DNA of 64,000 bases, taken from NCBI RefSeq assembly GCF_900111015.1, contig NZ_FOFS01000003.1, positions 1 to 64,000 of the forward strand, read 5' to 3'. Below the pieces are notes generated by a model. That model saw nothing but the letters and a program-made list of their open reading frames with translations, searched no databases and was not told the origin of the DNA. A program made the translations under genes and the position numbers. This stretch comes from Solimonas aquatica (lineage in GTDB: Bacteria > Pseudomonadota > Gammaproteobacteria > Nevskiales > Nevskiaceae). Shown here in pieces: positions 19,042 to 30,066 of the stretch (its first letter is position 1; every line of letters begins with the position of its first letter).

Positions 19042-20217
19042 ATGCTCGACTTGAAGCTCAAGCCGCGTGAAGAGCGCCGCTTGCGCGCCGGTCATCTCTG
19101 GGTTTATTCCAACGAGATCGACGCGGGCCCGGAGTTTCGCAAGCTGCCCGCCGGCAGCCTGTGCCGCGTGTTCGACAGCCGCGGCCAGCCCCTGGGCCTG
19201 GGATATGTGAATCCGCACAGCCTGCTGGCGGTGCGCATCCTGAGCGGCAATATCGAAGCGAGCATCGATCAGGACTGGTTCCAGCGTCGCCTGCAGGCCG
19301 CGCTGTACTGGCGCGAGAAGCTCTACGGCGAGCCGCATTACCGGCTGGTCTATGGCGAGGCCGATGGCCTGCCGGGCCTGGTGATCGACCGTTACGGCGA
19401 GGTGCTGGTGGTGCAGCTGACCACGGCCGGCATGGAAGCGCTCAAAGCCCCGCTGCTGGCCGCGCTGCAGGCGCTGCTGTCACCGCGCGCCATCGTGCTG
19501 CGCAATGACAATGCCGCGCGCGAGCAGGAAGGCCTGTCGCTGGAACCGGAAGTGATCGGCAGCCTGCCGGATGTCGTCGAAGTGCAGGAAGAAGGTCTGC
19601 GCTATCCGCTCGATCTGCTGCGCGGACAAAAGACCGGTTTCTTCTTCGATCAGCGCGACAACCGCTCGCGCCTGGCCCGCTATGCCTCGGGTGCCCGCGT
19701 GCTCGACGTGTTCAGCTACGTCGGCGCCTGGGCCTTGCGCGCACTGCGCGATGGTGCGGCCTCGGCCACCTGCCTGGATTCCTCGCAGACCGCGCTGGAT
19801 GCCGCGCAGGCCGCCGCGCAGCGCAATGGCCTGAGTCTGGAGACGATCCGCGACGAAGCACTCGATGGCCTGAAGGCACTGCGCGAGGCGGGACGGCAGT
19901 TCGACATCGTGATTGTCGATCCGCCGGCACTGATCAAGCGCCGCAAGGACTACGAAGCGGGCCTGGAGCACTACGCCGCGCTCAACCGTGCCGCGCTGCA
20001 GCTCCTGCCTGCGGAAGGCCTGCTGGTGGCCTGCTCCTGCTCGCACCATCTGCCGGCTGAGGACTTGCAGCGCATCCTGCTGCGCGAATCGCGTCGCGCC
20101 AAGCGTCGCCTGCGTCTGCTGGAGCAGGGCGCGCAGGGCGCGGATCATCCCGTGCATCCGGCGATTCCCGAAACGCGCTATCTGAAAGCCTTCTACTGCG
20201 CCGTCTCGCAGACCTGA
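19042..20217 (+). CDS. rlmI: class I SAM-dependent rRNA methyltransferase (RlmI type)
   Basis: This 391-residue enzyme probably makes m5C in 23S rRNA. An N-terminal PUA domain (about 1-80, RRLRAGHLWVYSNEI) precedes the SAM-binding Rossmann domain with KTGFFFDQRDNR, VLDVFSYVGAWAL and IVDPPALIKRRKDY. The catalytic cysteine is expected in CSCSHH near residue 335. The length and motif order match RlmI/YccW; the exact target base is by homology only. Confidence 0.88.
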   Translation: MLDLKLKPREERRLRAGHLWVYSNEIDAGPEFRKLPAGSLCRVFDSRGQPLGLGYVNPHSLLAVRILSGNIEASIDQDWFQRRLQAALYWREKLYGEPHYRLVYGEADGLPGLVIDRYGEVLVVQLTTAGMEALKAPLLAALQALLSPRAIVLRNDNAAREQEGLSLEPEVIGSLPDVVEVQEEGLRYPLDLLRGQKTGFFFDQRDNRSRLARYASGARVLDVFSYVGAWALRALRDGAASATCLDSSQTALDAAQAAAQRNGLSLETIRDEALDGLKALREAGRQFDIVIVDPPALIKRRKDYEAGLEHYAALNRAALQLLPAEGLLVACSCSHHLPAEDLQRILLRESRRAKRRLRLLEQGAQGADHPVHPAIPETRYLKAFYCAVSQT

Positions 20218-20262
20218 GCCGAACGCATCGGCCACCATACCGCGATACCGACCCAGACCCTC

Positions 20263-21066
20263 ATGCTCCATCATCCCAATATCGATCCGGTCGCCATCAA
20301 GCTCGGGCCGCTGGCCATCCACTGGTATGGCCTCATGTACCTGCTGGGCTTCTGGGGCGCCTGGCGCATGGCCCTGCGTCGCGCGCGACTGGCGCATGTC
20401 GGCTGGAGCCGCGAGCGCATCAGCGATCTGCTGTTCTACGTGGTGATGGGCGTGATTCTCGGTGGCCGTCTCGGCTACGTGCTGTTCTACGCCTACGACA
20501 ACAGCGGGCACTGGCTGCCGCTGGATGATCCGATGATGGTGTTGCGCGTCTGGCAGGGCGGCATGTCCTTCCACGGCGGGCTGATCGGCGTGCTGCTGGC
20601 CATGGGCTTGTTCGCGTATCTGCAGAAGCTGAAGTATTTCGAGGTGGCGGACTTTGCCGCGGTGCTGGTGCCGATCGGCCTGTTCACCGGGCGCATCGGC
20701 AATTTCATCAATGGCGAACTCTGGGGCAAGCCCACCGAGCTGCCCTGGGGCATGGTGTTCGAAACCGCGCCGGATCTGCTGCCGCGTCATCCCAGCATGC
20801 TTTATGAAGCACTGCTGGAAGGTCTGGTGATGTTCGCCGTGCTCTGGTGGGTGGGCGGCAAGCCGCGTCCGCGCGGCCTGCTCAGCGCGCTGTTCCTGTT
20901 GTTGTATGGCACGTTCCGCTTCGCGGTGGAATTCGTGCGCGTGCCCGATACGCAGCTGGGTTATCTGCACTTCGGCTGGATGACGCGCGGCCAGGAGCTG
21001 TGTCTGCCGATGCTGGCGGCGGGCCTGATCATCCTGGCCTGGTCGCTGCGCAAGAAGGAGGCCTGA
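20263..21066 (+). CDS. lgt: phosphatidylglycerol--prolipoprotein diacylglyceryl transferase
   Basis: This 267-residue inner-membrane enzyme transfers diacylglyceryl to the lipobox cysteine, the first step of lipoprotein maturation. It has about seven membrane helices, the early [11 protein letters not shown] motif, [10 protein letters not shown], and the signature [13 protein letters not shown]. Clients encoded in this window include the two alkaline phosphatases and the dioxygenase-like protein. It lies directly upstream of thyA (4 bases between stop and start), the common lgt-thyA order. Confidence 0.97.
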   Translation: MLHHPNIDPVAIKLGPLAIHWYGLMYLLGFWGAWRMALRRARLAHVGWSRERISDLLFYVVMGVILGGRLGYVLFYAYDNSGHWLPLDDPMMVLRVWQGGMSFHGGLIGVLLAMGLFAYLQKLKYFEVADFAAVLVPIGLFTGRIGNFINGELWGKPTELPWGMVFETAPDLLPRHPSMLYEALLEGLVMFAVLWWVGGKPRPRGLLSALFLLLYGTFRFAVEFVRVPDTQLGYLHFGWMTRGQELCLPMLAAGLIILAWSLRKKEA

Positions 21067-21070
21067 AGCG

Positions 21071-21865
21071 ATGCGCCAATATCTGGACCTGATGCGGCAT
21101 GTGCTGGAAAACGGCACGGAGAAGAGTGATCGCACCGGCACCGGTACGCGCTCGGTGTTCGGACATCAGATGCGCTTTGATCTGGCCGCCGGCTTCCCGG
21201 TGCTCACCACCAAGAAGCTGCATCTCAAGTCGATCATCTACGAACTGCTCTGGTTCCTGCGCGGCGAAACCAATATCGCATATCTGAAGGAACACGGCGT
21301 CAGCATCTGGAATGAATGGGCCGATGCGCAGGGTGAACTCGGCCCTGTGTACGGCAAGCAGTGGCGCTGCTGGCCCACGCCCGATGGCCGCCATGTCGAT
21401 CAGATCCAGCAGGTGTTGCAGCAGCTGCGCACGAACCCCGATTCGCGGCGCATCATCGTCTCGGCCTGGAACGTGGGCGAGCTGGACAAGATGGCGCTGA
21501 TGCCCTGCCATGCGCTGTTCCAGTTCTACGTGGCGGACGGCAAGCTCAGCTGCCAGCTGTACCAGCGCAGCGCCGATATCTTCCTGGGCGTGCCCTTCAA
21601 CATCGCCTCCTACGCGCTGCTGACCATGATGATCGCGCAGGTCTGCGAGCTGAAGCCCGGTGATTTCGTGTGGACCGGCGGCGACTGCCATCTGTACAAC
21701 AATCACTTCGAGCAGGCGCGCCTGCAGCTGTCCCGCGAACCGCGCGCGCTGCCGACCATGCAGATCAATCCGGCGGTACGCGATCTGTTTGCCTTCACCT
21801 TTGAAGACTTCACGCTGACGGGCTATGACCCGCATCCGCATATCAAGGCACCGGTGGCGGTGTGA
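21071..21865 (+). CDS. thyA: thymidylate synthase
   Basis: This 264-residue enzyme makes dTMP from dUMP and methylene-THF, producing dihydrofolate. The catalytic cysteine is C146 in [13 protein letters not shown], the same number as in E. coli, and [19 protein letters not shown] and the GDCHLYNNH segment are intact. It sits between lgt and folA; the dihydrofolate it makes is the substrate of the next gene's product. Confidence 0.98.
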   Translation: MRQYLDLMRHVLENGTEKSDRTGTGTRSVFGHQMRFDLAAGFPVLTTKKLHLKSIIYELLWFLRGETNIAYLKEHGVSIWNEWADAQGELGPVYGKQWRCWPTPDGRHVDQIQQVLQQLRTNPDSRRIIVSAWNVGELDKMALMPCHALFQFYVADGKLSCQLYQRSADIFLGVPFNIASYALLTMMIAQVCELKPGDFVWTGGDCHLYNNHFEQARLQLSREPRALPTMQINPAVRDLFAFTFEDFTLTGYDPHPHIKAPVAV

Positions 21866-21875
21866 GGCGCAAGCG

Positions 21876-22376
21876 ATGAGCATTGCCCTGATCGTGGCGA
21901 TGGACCGCAAGCGACTGATCGGCCGCAACGGCGATCTGCCCTGGCGGCTGCCGGACGATTTGAAGCACTTCAAGGCGCTGACGCTGAACAAGATCGTGCT
22001 GATGGGGCGCAAGACCTGGGATTCCCTGGGCAGGCCGCTGCCGCAGCGCGAGAACTGGGTGCTGAGCCGCGATGCGGCGTTCGCGCCGCCGGGTGCGCGC
22101 GTGTTTGCCGATCTGGCGACGGCGCTGGCGGCGGCGCAGGGCCGCGAGCTGATGGTGATCGGCGGCGCGCAACTCTATGCGCAGACCCTGGCGCTGGCCG
22201 ACACCTTGTATCTCACCGAAGTCGAGGCGGACGTGGACGGCGGCGACGCCTGGTTTCCCGAGTTTGAACGCAGCGCCTGGCAGGAGACCCAGCGGCAGGC
22301 GCATCCGGCCGATGAACGCCACGCTTACGCATTTACCTTCCTCACCCTGCGCCGCGGCCAATCCGGAGCGCCGTAG
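21876..22376 (+). CDS. folA: dihydrofolate reductase
   Basis: This 166-residue NADPH-dependent enzyme regenerates tetrahydrofolate. Visible motifs are IVAMDRKRLIGRNGDLPWRLPDDLKHFK, with the active-site Asp in the PDD segment, VLMGRKTWDSLGRPLP, and the MVIGGAQLY nucleotide-binding loop. The ATG at 21876 is 10 bases after the thyA stop; an ORF start further upstream overlaps thyA and is not needed. Confidence 0.97.
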   Translation: MSIALIVAMDRKRLIGRNGDLPWRLPDDLKHFKALTLNKIVLMGRKTWDSLGRPLPQRENWVLSRDAAFAPPGARVFADLATALAAAQGRELMVIGGAQLYAQTLALADTLYLTEVEADVDGGDAWFPEFERSAWQETQRQAHPADERHAYAFTFLTLRRGQSGAP

Positions 22377-22434
22377 TGCTTTGCTATGCTCCGCGCCGAT
22401 CCATTACCGCAGCATTTCACAGGGGAGAATCGCG

Positions 22435-22701
22435 ATGGCTGATCTGAAGGCTGACTTCGCCAAGGCGCAAACCGAGGTCAAGACGCTGACCAAGCGCCCG
22501 GGCAATGACGACATGCTGTTTCTCTACGCGCACTACAAGCAGGCCGCCGACGGCGATGTGAAAGGCTCGCGTCCCGGCATGCTGGATATGGTGGGCCGCG
22601 CCAAGTACGACGCCTGGGCCAAGCTCAAGGGCGTGAAGGCCGATGATGCGATGAAGAAGTACATCGACAAGGTCGCGGCCCTGCTCAAGACGCACAAGTA
22701 A
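22435..22701 (+). CDS. acyl-CoA-binding protein
   Basis: This 88-residue four-helix protein binds long-chain acyl-CoA in the cytosol. It has the family residues DDMLFLYAHYKQAADGDV, the GML segment, and YDAWAKLKG with the conserved Tyr/Trp/Lys that contact the CoA. GGGGAGA precedes the ATG by 7 bases. A -10-like TATGCT (22385-22390) followed by CCGCGC lies about 45 bases upstream, so it probably has its own promoter. Confidence 0.95.
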   Translation: MADLKADFAKAQTEVKTLTKRPGNDDMLFLYAHYKQAADGDVKGSRPGMLDMVGRAKYDAWAKLKGVKADDAMKKYIDKVAALLKTHK

Positions 22702-22712
22702 ACCCTGCCTGC

Positions 22713-22747
22713 GAAACGGGGCCGGAAATCCGGCCCCGTTTCGTTTT
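22713..22747 (+). terminator. terminator after the acyl-CoA-binding protein gene
   Basis: A perfect 13-bp stem (GAAACGGGGCCGG / CCGGCCCCGTTTC) with an AAAT loop is followed by GTTTTG, 11 bases after the stop codon. It also lies just past the stop of the convergent YXWGXW gene. Confidence 0.88.
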
Positions 22748-22752
22748 GCGGA

Positions 22753-23076
22753 TCAAGGGTTGTGCGCCCAGTGTCCGGGCACGAAGCGCCAGTTCGGGCC
22801 GTGCTGCACCCAGTGGTCCGGCACCCAGTGACGGCCCGGCCGTTCGGCAATCCAGCGGCCTTCCACCCAGACATGCGCGCGGCCCTGCCACTGCCAGTAG
22901 CCCGGCGCGTAGACATAGCCCTCGCGCGGCGGCGGCACCACCACCACGCGCGGCGGTGGCGGACCGACGTTGATATCCACATCCACGCGCGCCTGCGCGG
23001 CCAGTGGCGCCAGCACGCTGCCGGTCAAGCCGATCAGCAGGATCAGTCGGGCGAAAGAACGCTTTTTCTGTGACAT
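22753..23076 (-). CDS. exported YXWGXW-repeat-type protein
   Basis: This 107-residue protein has a cleavable-looking signal (KKRSFARLILLIGLTGSVLAPLAAQA), a Pro/Val-rich stretch (GPPPPRVVVVPPPREGY), and then Tyr/Trp/His repeats of the form GYWxWxGRxHVWVEGRWI and HWVPDHWVQ. This is the pattern of the YXWGXW repeat family, whose function is unknown. The start is set by GGAG 6 bases before the ATG and by the signal peptide; codons upstream of 23076 are not supported. Confidence 0.8.
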   Translation of the reverse strand: MSQKKRSFARLILLIGLTGSVLAPLAAQARVDVDINVGPPPPRVVVVPPPREGYVYAPGYWQWQGRAHVWVEGRWIAERPGRHWVPDHWVQHGPNWRFVPGHWAHNP

Positions 23077-23179
23077 GGGAGGCTCCTGATGCTCGCGAAA
23101 GATCGCGAGGACATCATCGATTCCCGCTGCTGAGCGCTGCCTGAAATGCCGGTAAAGAACTGTTGCGGCCAGCTTGCGC

Positions 23180-23937
23180 TCAGCTTGCGTGGCGCCCCGC
23201 CCAGTCGCGCGCAAACTGCTGCGCCACACGCCCCGAGCGCGAGGCGCGGTTCAGGGCCCAGCGCAGCGCGAGCTTCTCGGTTTCCTCGTCCCACAGCGCG
23301 TGGTTCAGACGCTTCAGGTGCAGGCGCACCACGTCCAGATACTGATCCTGCGTGAAGGCCGGAAAGCTCAGCCACAGACCGAAGCGCTCGGCGAGGGAGT
23401 TCTTCTCTTCCGTGGACTCGCCCGGATGCAGCTCCTCGTCGATCCACTGATACTCGGCATTGTCGCTGCGTGTCTGCGGCATCAGATGACGACGGTTGGA
23501 CGTGGCGTAGATCAGCACGTTCTCCGCCGGTTCTTCGATGCCGCCATCCAGCGCGGTCTTCAGAGCCGTGAGGGCCGGATCATTGTTGGCCACCGAGAAA
23601 TCATCCACGTACAGCACGTACCGCTCGGGCCGTCCGCGCAGCGGCGCCATCACTTCCGGCAGCTGCAGCAGATCATGCGGTGCCACTTCCACCAGGCGCA
23701 GGCCCTGCGGCGCGAACTCGGTGAGCAGGGCCTTGACGATGGAGGACTTGCCGGTGCCCCGTGCGCCGGTGAGCAGCACATGGTTCGCCGGCTTGCCCGC
23801 CACGAACTGCCGCGTATTCTGCACCACCGCGTCTTTCTGGCGTTCGATGCCGAGCAACTCATCGAGCTTGAGCTTCTGCACAAACTCGATGGGCTGCAGC
23901 TGGCGTTCGTGCCAGCGATACGCGATGGCGGTGAGAC

Positions 23938-23941
<4 letters not shown>
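23180..23941 (-). CDS. AAA-type ATPase, DUF815 family
   Basis: This 253-residue protein has a Walker A GARGTGKSS near residue 60, a Walker B-like YVLYVDDFS, and a sensor segment IYATSNRRHLMPQ. These match the DUF815 family of small AAA ATPases, whose cellular role is not established. Its ATG overlaps the ettA stop by four bases (ATGA), so it is probably translationally coupled to ettA. Confidence 0.88.
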
Positions 23942-25602
<1,661 letters not shown>

Positions 25603-25635
25603 GGGCCGGGACTGGGGTTTGAGACGAGGGCGCGC

Positions 25636-25714
25636 ATTGTAGCGGATCGCCACCGCGCGGCCGGAGCGGGCAAGTTCTCAGGCGCCGCGCGCAAGCGCCG
25701 ACCATAATGGCCGC
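25636..25714. promoter_or_regulatory. divergent promoters of ettA and the threonine deaminase gene
   Basis: The minus strand has TACAAT-GCGCGC (25641-25630) for ettA; the plus strand has CATAAT-GGCCGC (25703-25714) for the lyase gene. Both -10 elements are followed at once by GC-only discriminators. No convincing -35 boxes were seen. Confidence 0.45.
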
Positions 25715-25753
25715 AGCACGGCAGCGCCGCCTGTTCACGATGAGAGTGTCCGC

Positions 25754-26995
25754 ATGAATGCCACCGCCGCCCGCGTCCGTTTCGCCGACGTGCAAGCCGC
25801 CGCCGCGCGGCTGGCCGGCGCCATCGAGCGCACGCCCTGCACGCACTCGCGCGTGCTCTCGCGGCTGACCGGCGCCGAGGTCTGGCTGAAGTTTGAAAAC
25901 TTCCAGTTCACCGCTTCGTTCAAGGAGCGTGGCGCGCTCAACAAGCTGCTGAGCCTGAGCGCCGAGGAACGCGCCGCCGGGGTCTGCGCGATGTCGGCCG
26001 GCAATCATGCCCAGGGCGTCGCCTATCACGCCACGCGCTTGGGGATCCGCAGCGTGATCGTGATGCCGCAGATCACGCCCTTCACCAAGGTGCGCAACAC
26101 CCGCGAGCTGGGCGGCGAGGTGATTCTGCACGGCGAGACGCTGGCCGACGCGCAGTTGTACATGGAGCAGGAGCTGGTGCAGCGGCGCGGCATGACCCTG
26201 GTGCACCCTTACGATGATGCACAGATCATCGCTGGGCAGGGCACGGTGGCGCTGGAGATGCTGGCGCAGGCCCCGGAACTGGACACCCTGGTGGTGCCTA
26301 TCGGCGGCGGCGGGCTCATCGCCGGCATGGCCATCGCCGCGCATGGCATCAAGCCCGAGCTGCGCATGGTGGGCGTGGAATCCAGCGCCTATCCGTCCGC
26401 CTATGCGGCGCTGCAAAACGAACCCGGCCTGGTGCGCGGCGGCCAGACCATTGCCGAAGGCATCGCCGTGCGCAACATCGGCGTACTGACCCTGGCCATC
26501 ATCCGCGAGCAGGTGGCCGAGCTGATGCGCGTGGAGGAAGCCGCCATCGAGCGCGCCATCGGCCTGCTGGTGAACGTCGAGAAGGTGGTGGCCGAAGGCG
26601 CGGGCGCCGTGGGCCTGGCTGCGCTGCTCAGCGATCCGGCGCGCTTTGCCGGACGCAAGGTCGGTCTGGTGATCTGCGGCGGCAACATCGACGCGCGCCT
26701 GCTGGCCTCGGTGCTGCTGCGTCAGCTGGTCAATGAATCCAGGCTGATCTCACTGTCCATCGACATCGAAGACCGCCCCGGCTTTCTGGCGCGCGTGGCG
26801 GGACGCATCGGCGAGTCAGGCGGCAACATCATCCAGGTGCATCACGAACGCCTGCATCGCGGCCACGCCAAGGACGCGACCCTGGAAGTGATGGTGGAAG
26901 CGCAGGATCAGGCGCACGCGCAGCAGATCGTGGCGGATCTGAGCGCGGCGGGCTTCGTGGTGCGCCTGGGCGCTGGCGGGATGGAATTCGAGTGA
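25754..26995 (+). CDS. threonine ammonia-lyase (PLP, with C-terminal ACT domain)
   Basis: This 413-residue enzyme deaminates threonine (and usually serine) to the 2-oxoacid. The PLP lysine is K57 in FTASFKERGALNK, the phosphate-binding loop is PIGGGGLIAG, and the C-terminus (about 335-413, ISLSIDIEDRPGFLARVAGRIGE) is a single ACT domain. The single-ACT, 400-residue layout is that of the catabolic or TdcB-like class rather than the two-ACT biosynthetic IlvA. It converges with the penicillin acylase gene, with 13 bases between stops and no hairpin. Confidence 0.92.
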   Translation: MNATAARVRFADVQAAAARLAGAIERTPCTHSRVLSRLTGAEVWLKFENFQFTASFKERGALNKLLSLSAEERAAGVCAMSAGNHAQGVAYHATRLGIRSVIVMPQITPFTKVRNTRELGGEVILHGETLADAQLYMEQELVQRRGMTLVHPYDDAQIIAGQGTVALEMLAQAPELDTLVVPIGGGGLIAGMAIAAHGIKPELRMVGVESSAYPSAYAALQNEPGLVRGGQTIAEGIAVRNIGVLTLAIIREQVAELMRVEEAAIERAIGLLVNVEKVVAEGAGAVGLAALLSDPARFAGRKVGLVICGGNIDARLLASVLLRQLVNESRLISLSIDIEDRPGFLARVAGRIGESGGNIIQVHHERLHRGHAKDATLEVMVEAQDQAHAQQIVADLSAAGFVVRLGAGGMEFE

Positions 26996-27008
26996 ACGGG
27001 GCGTTCGT

Positions 27009-29396
27009 TTAGGAGGTGCCGGCGGCAGCGGGCAGCAGCCGCAGCTGGTGCTTCGGCTTGCCAGGCAGAAAGGGCGTGGGACGATCCTCGATCCAGTCCT
27101 GATGCCCGGCGCTGTAGAACGGCGACAGCGGATGACCCGACTGTCCGCCTGGCATGTTGAGATAACCCTCTTCTTCGCGTCCCGGTGTCACCGCCATGCG
27201 CTGCGAAGCGCCGCCGTGTGCGGTCTGCACGCGCGGCATCTGGTTGTCGCCCGCCATCGGCACCGCCGGCATGTCCAGCCAGCGCGCCAGCGGCCCCAGC
27301 GCCGGCGACAGCGCGTGGCGCATCGACAGGGTATTGCGCTCGCCCCAGCTGCGCGCGGCCAGGCCGCCGGGCTGCTGTGCATATGGCGTGATGACGGCAT
27401 CCAGCGCCGCCAGCAGCAGCGCGTCCCAGTTTTCGTAGCGCGGATTGAGCAGATGCAGCGGCTGCTGCGTGATCAGCTGCCAGAGCGGCCCCTCGCTCTG
27501 GAACATCGGCGCGCCGTAGCGGCAGTCGGCATTGGCGGCACGGCAGGGCGCCAGCAGGGCCGCGAACACCGCATCGTGCATCTGCGTGCGCCATTCATTC
27601 ACCAGGCGATAGCCCACCGATTCCGGCGCGGCGTGCGCACCCCAGTGTTCGATCAGCGTCCGTGCCTGCGCACGCAGGGGCTGGCCGGCCAGCGCCGCGG
27701 GGGTCAGCAGGCTCAGCAGGCGTTGCTGCCAGCGGTGCAGAAACAGCGCGCGATCATCGAGCTGCACCGCCAGCATGTCCTGGGGCCGGGCCTGCTCGAT
27801 GGCGAGCAGATCGTCGCGAATCTGCTGCTGGCGCGCGCCGAGCGCGTAATTGCCGGTGCCGATCAGCCGCAGTGCCTCGCCGTCCACCATGCGCGCGTTG
27901 GCCGACCACACCCGGCCCTGCGGCGGATCCAGCACTTGCGGATAGCGCGCCGGATCGAGAAAGCCCTGCCAGTGTTCTTGCTCGGCCCAGGACAGCGGCG
28001 TGCTGCCATCGCTGGCAACACGATGCGGGATGCGCCCGGCGACACTCCAGGCGATGTGGCCCTGCGCATCACCCGCCACGAAGTTCTGCGGCGGCAGGCC
28101 ACAGAGATGGACGATGTCGAGCGCATCCTGCACGCGGCGCGCGGATTCCAGTTGCCGGCAATGCAGATTCACCGCGCCTGGCACACGCGCCAGCCAGTGC
28201 ACGGCATAGGCGCGGCCGCGTGCATCGCGGATCACCGGGCCCCAGATGGTTTCGTCGATATCCAGCGCTTCGTCTGCACCTTGGCGCTGCCGCAGGATTT
28301 CATGCTGATGCGTGAAGCGGCGCCAGCCCTGCGGTGTGCGATAGCGGGTGGGGTCGGCGGGATCGAGTTCCAGCGCCACCAGATCGCTCCAGTCGCCATA
28401 GGTCGTGGTGAGCGCCCAGGCGATATGCCGGTTGCTGCCGGCGATCATGAACGGCACGCCAGGCAGGCTCACGCCGCTGAGGTCGAGCCCGCTGTCCGAC
28501 TGCAGGCGCAGTCGGTACCAGATGTGCGGCACGCGATAGTCCAGATGCATGTCGCCTGAAACCAGCGCGCCGCCGCCCGCAACGTGCGCACCGGCCAGCG
28601 CCCAGTTGTTGCTGCCGCGGTGAAAGCCCGGATCCGGCGCCGATCGTTCAGCCCACGACAGCTGCGGAAACGATGATTTCTTCAGTGAGCGAAGGTCATA
28701 AACCTGCGGCGGCGGAATCGCGGCGGACTCGGTGTCCGCCTGACCCTGCAGTGGTGCATCCCAGGGCGTGCCTTTCGGTGTGAGGAAGCGCAGCAGTTCC
28801 GCCGGCAGGTTTTCACGCAGGGCCGACAACGCCAGCTCACGTTCGCCGCGCGCATCGCTCAGCGAGAAAAACATGGTCATCAGCACCAGCAGGCTGTCCT
28901 CCGGCCGCCAGGCTTGCGGTTGCTGACGCAGCAGCCAGTATTCAAACGGCCGTGAACGCAGGGCTTGCAGGCCCTGGTTGACGCCATCGACATAGGCGTC
29001 CAGCAGCGCGCGTTCTTCGTCCGGCAGTGCCTGCACGGCGGCGACTGCCGCGGCACGCATGCGGAAGAAGCGGCGTTGGCGGTCCAGAGGCAGGGCGGCC
29101 GGGCCAAGCAGAGCGGCGGTCTCGCCGGCGGCATTGCGGCGCAGCAGGTCCATCTGGAAATAGCGGTCCTGTGCATGCGCAAAGCCGGTGGCGCGGGCCA
29201 GATCAAGACGCTGCTCGCCATGGATCGTGACGATGCCCAGGGCGTCGCGCTGCAGTTGTACCGGTGCCTGCAATGACGCGAGCGCATGCTCGCCATCGAG
29301 CTGCGGCAGGCTGCTGCGCAGGCAGAGGTCGATTCCCAGCGCGCCGAGGCTCAAACCGGCCAGCAGGCCCAGGGAGAGTTTGGCAAACAGGCGCAT
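27009..29396 (-). CDS. penicillin acylase family N-terminal nucleophile hydrolase
   Basis: This 795-residue protein belongs to the S45 hydrolases, which cleave amide bonds in beta-lactams, N-acyl amino acids or acyl-homoserine lactones after self-processing. A signal or anchor helix (about 1-28) is followed by the alpha-chain region; the autocatalytic nucleophile is S262 in FHRGSNNWALAG, giving a beta chain of about 534 residues. The beta chain has the expected SGDMHLDYRVPHIWYRL, GVPFMIAGSNRHIAWALT and the late MAVTPGREEEGYLNMPGGQSGHP. The ATG at 29396 lies 10 bases after the tetR stop, so both are one operon; the frame runs on antisense-like into tetR but that is not coding. Confidence 0.9.
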   Translation of the reverse strand: MRLFAKLSLGLLAGLSLGALGIDLCLRSSLPQLDGEHALASLQAPVQLQRDALGIVTIHGEQRLDLARATGFAHAQDRYFQMDLLRRNAAGETAALLGPAALPLDRQRRFFRMRAAAVAAVQALPDEERALLDAYVDGVNQGLQALRSRPFEYWLLRQQPQAWRPEDSLLVLMTMFFSLSDARGERELALSALRENLPAELLRFLTPKGTPWDAPLQGQADTESAAIPPPQVYDLRSLKKSSFPQLSWAERSAPDPGFHRGSNNWALAGAHVAGGGALVSGDMHLDYRVPHIWYRLRLQSDSGLDLSGVSLPGVPFMIAGSNRHIAWALTTTYGDWSDLVALELDPADPTRYRTPQGWRRFTHQHEILRQRQGADEALDIDETIWGPVIRDARGRAYAVHWLARVPGAVNLHCRQLESARRVQDALDIVHLCGLPPQNFVAGDAQGHIAWSVAGRIPHRVASDGSTPLSWAEQEHWQGFLDPARYPQVLDPPQGRVWSANARMVDGEALRLIGTGNYALGARQQQIRDDLLAIEQARPQDMLAVQLDDRALFLHRWQQRLLSLLTPAALAGQPLRAQARTLIEHWGAHAAPESVGYRLVNEWRTQMHDAVFAALLAPCRAANADCRYGAPMFQSEGPLWQLITQQPLHLLNPRYENWDALLLAALDAVITPYAQQPGGLAARSWGERNTLSMRHALSPALGPLARWLDMPAVPMAGDNQMPRVQTAHGGASQRMAVTPGREEEGYLNMPGGQSGHPLSPFYSAGHQDWIEDRPTPFLPGKPKHQLRLLPAAAGTS

Positions 29397-29406
29397 GTTC
29401 GGCGGC

Positions 29407-30066
29407 TCAGTTCTTGTTCTGCGCGCCGACGATGCGCAGGGCGAAGTCGGCAAAGGTGTCGGCGACCTGCTGCGGGGTCTTGCCGCAGCCGGGCGCGAAC
29501 CAGTAGGCGGCGCGCTGGCCCATGCTGCTGATGGCGCGCAGGGCCAGCGCCGGTTCCGGACAGTTGAACAGCTGCAGCGTGATGCCGCGCTCGACGACGT
29601 CGAGTGCCAGGCGTTCCGCCTGGGCGCTGACCACGCGGATCGGCGCGGCGGTGGCTTCCGACAAGGCGTGGAGTTCGGCGCTGGCCACCACCGCCAGCAT
29701 CGCATGCTCGCAATGCGACAGGACATGCGCGCGGACCAGCGCGACGAGCTGCTCGCGCGGATCGGGCTGCGCCGCGAGCAGCGCTTCGCGCAGGCGGCGC
29801 AACAGCTCCTCATGGCCCAGGCGAATGATTTCGGCCAGCACGTCTTCCTTGGACGGGAAGTGGACGTAAAGCGTCGTGGCCTGCACTTCGGCGGAGGCGC
29901 AGATATCACGTACCGAAGTGCCGCCGTAGCCCAGGTCCGCAAACAACCGCAAGGCGGCGGTGAGGATGCGGCCGCGCGCGCCCTTGGGCAGCACGCCGGG
30001 GGGCATCGCAGTTTGTTCCGTGGCAATGCGGCGCCCCGGGGGCGGGAGCTGGGCTAGGAGGCTCAT
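29407..30066 (-). CDS. TetR/AcrR family transcriptional regulator
   Basis: This 219-residue regulator has a TetR helix-turn-helix: RGRILTAALRLFADLGYGGTSVRDICASAEVQATTLYVHF-type residues at about 31-70, followed by a ligand-binding helical domain. It faces the carboxylesterase/TonB gene set across an AT-rich region with two matching palindromes and is co-directional with the penicillin acylase gene, so it probably represses both transcripts until a substrate-derived effector binds. The first ATG (30066) has no ribosome site; M21 (30006) is a possible alternative start. Confidence 0.9.
   Translation of the reverse strand: MSLLAQLPPPGRRIATEQTAMPPGVLPKGARGRILTAALRLFADLGYGGTSVRDICASAEVQATTLYVHFPSKEDVLAEIIRLGHEELLRRLREALLAAQPDPREQLVALVRAHVLSHCEHAMLAVVASAELHALSEATAAPIRVVSAQAERLALDVVERGITLQLFNCPEPALALRAISSMGQRAAYWFAPGCGKTPQQVADTFADFALRIVGAQNKN

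Noticed and set aside
27009-30026. Penicillin acylase frame extended to 1005 codons through tetR
   Set aside because: The extra part is the +1 frame of tetR and shows no signal peptide or family match; the ATG at 29396 gives a proper signal anchor.
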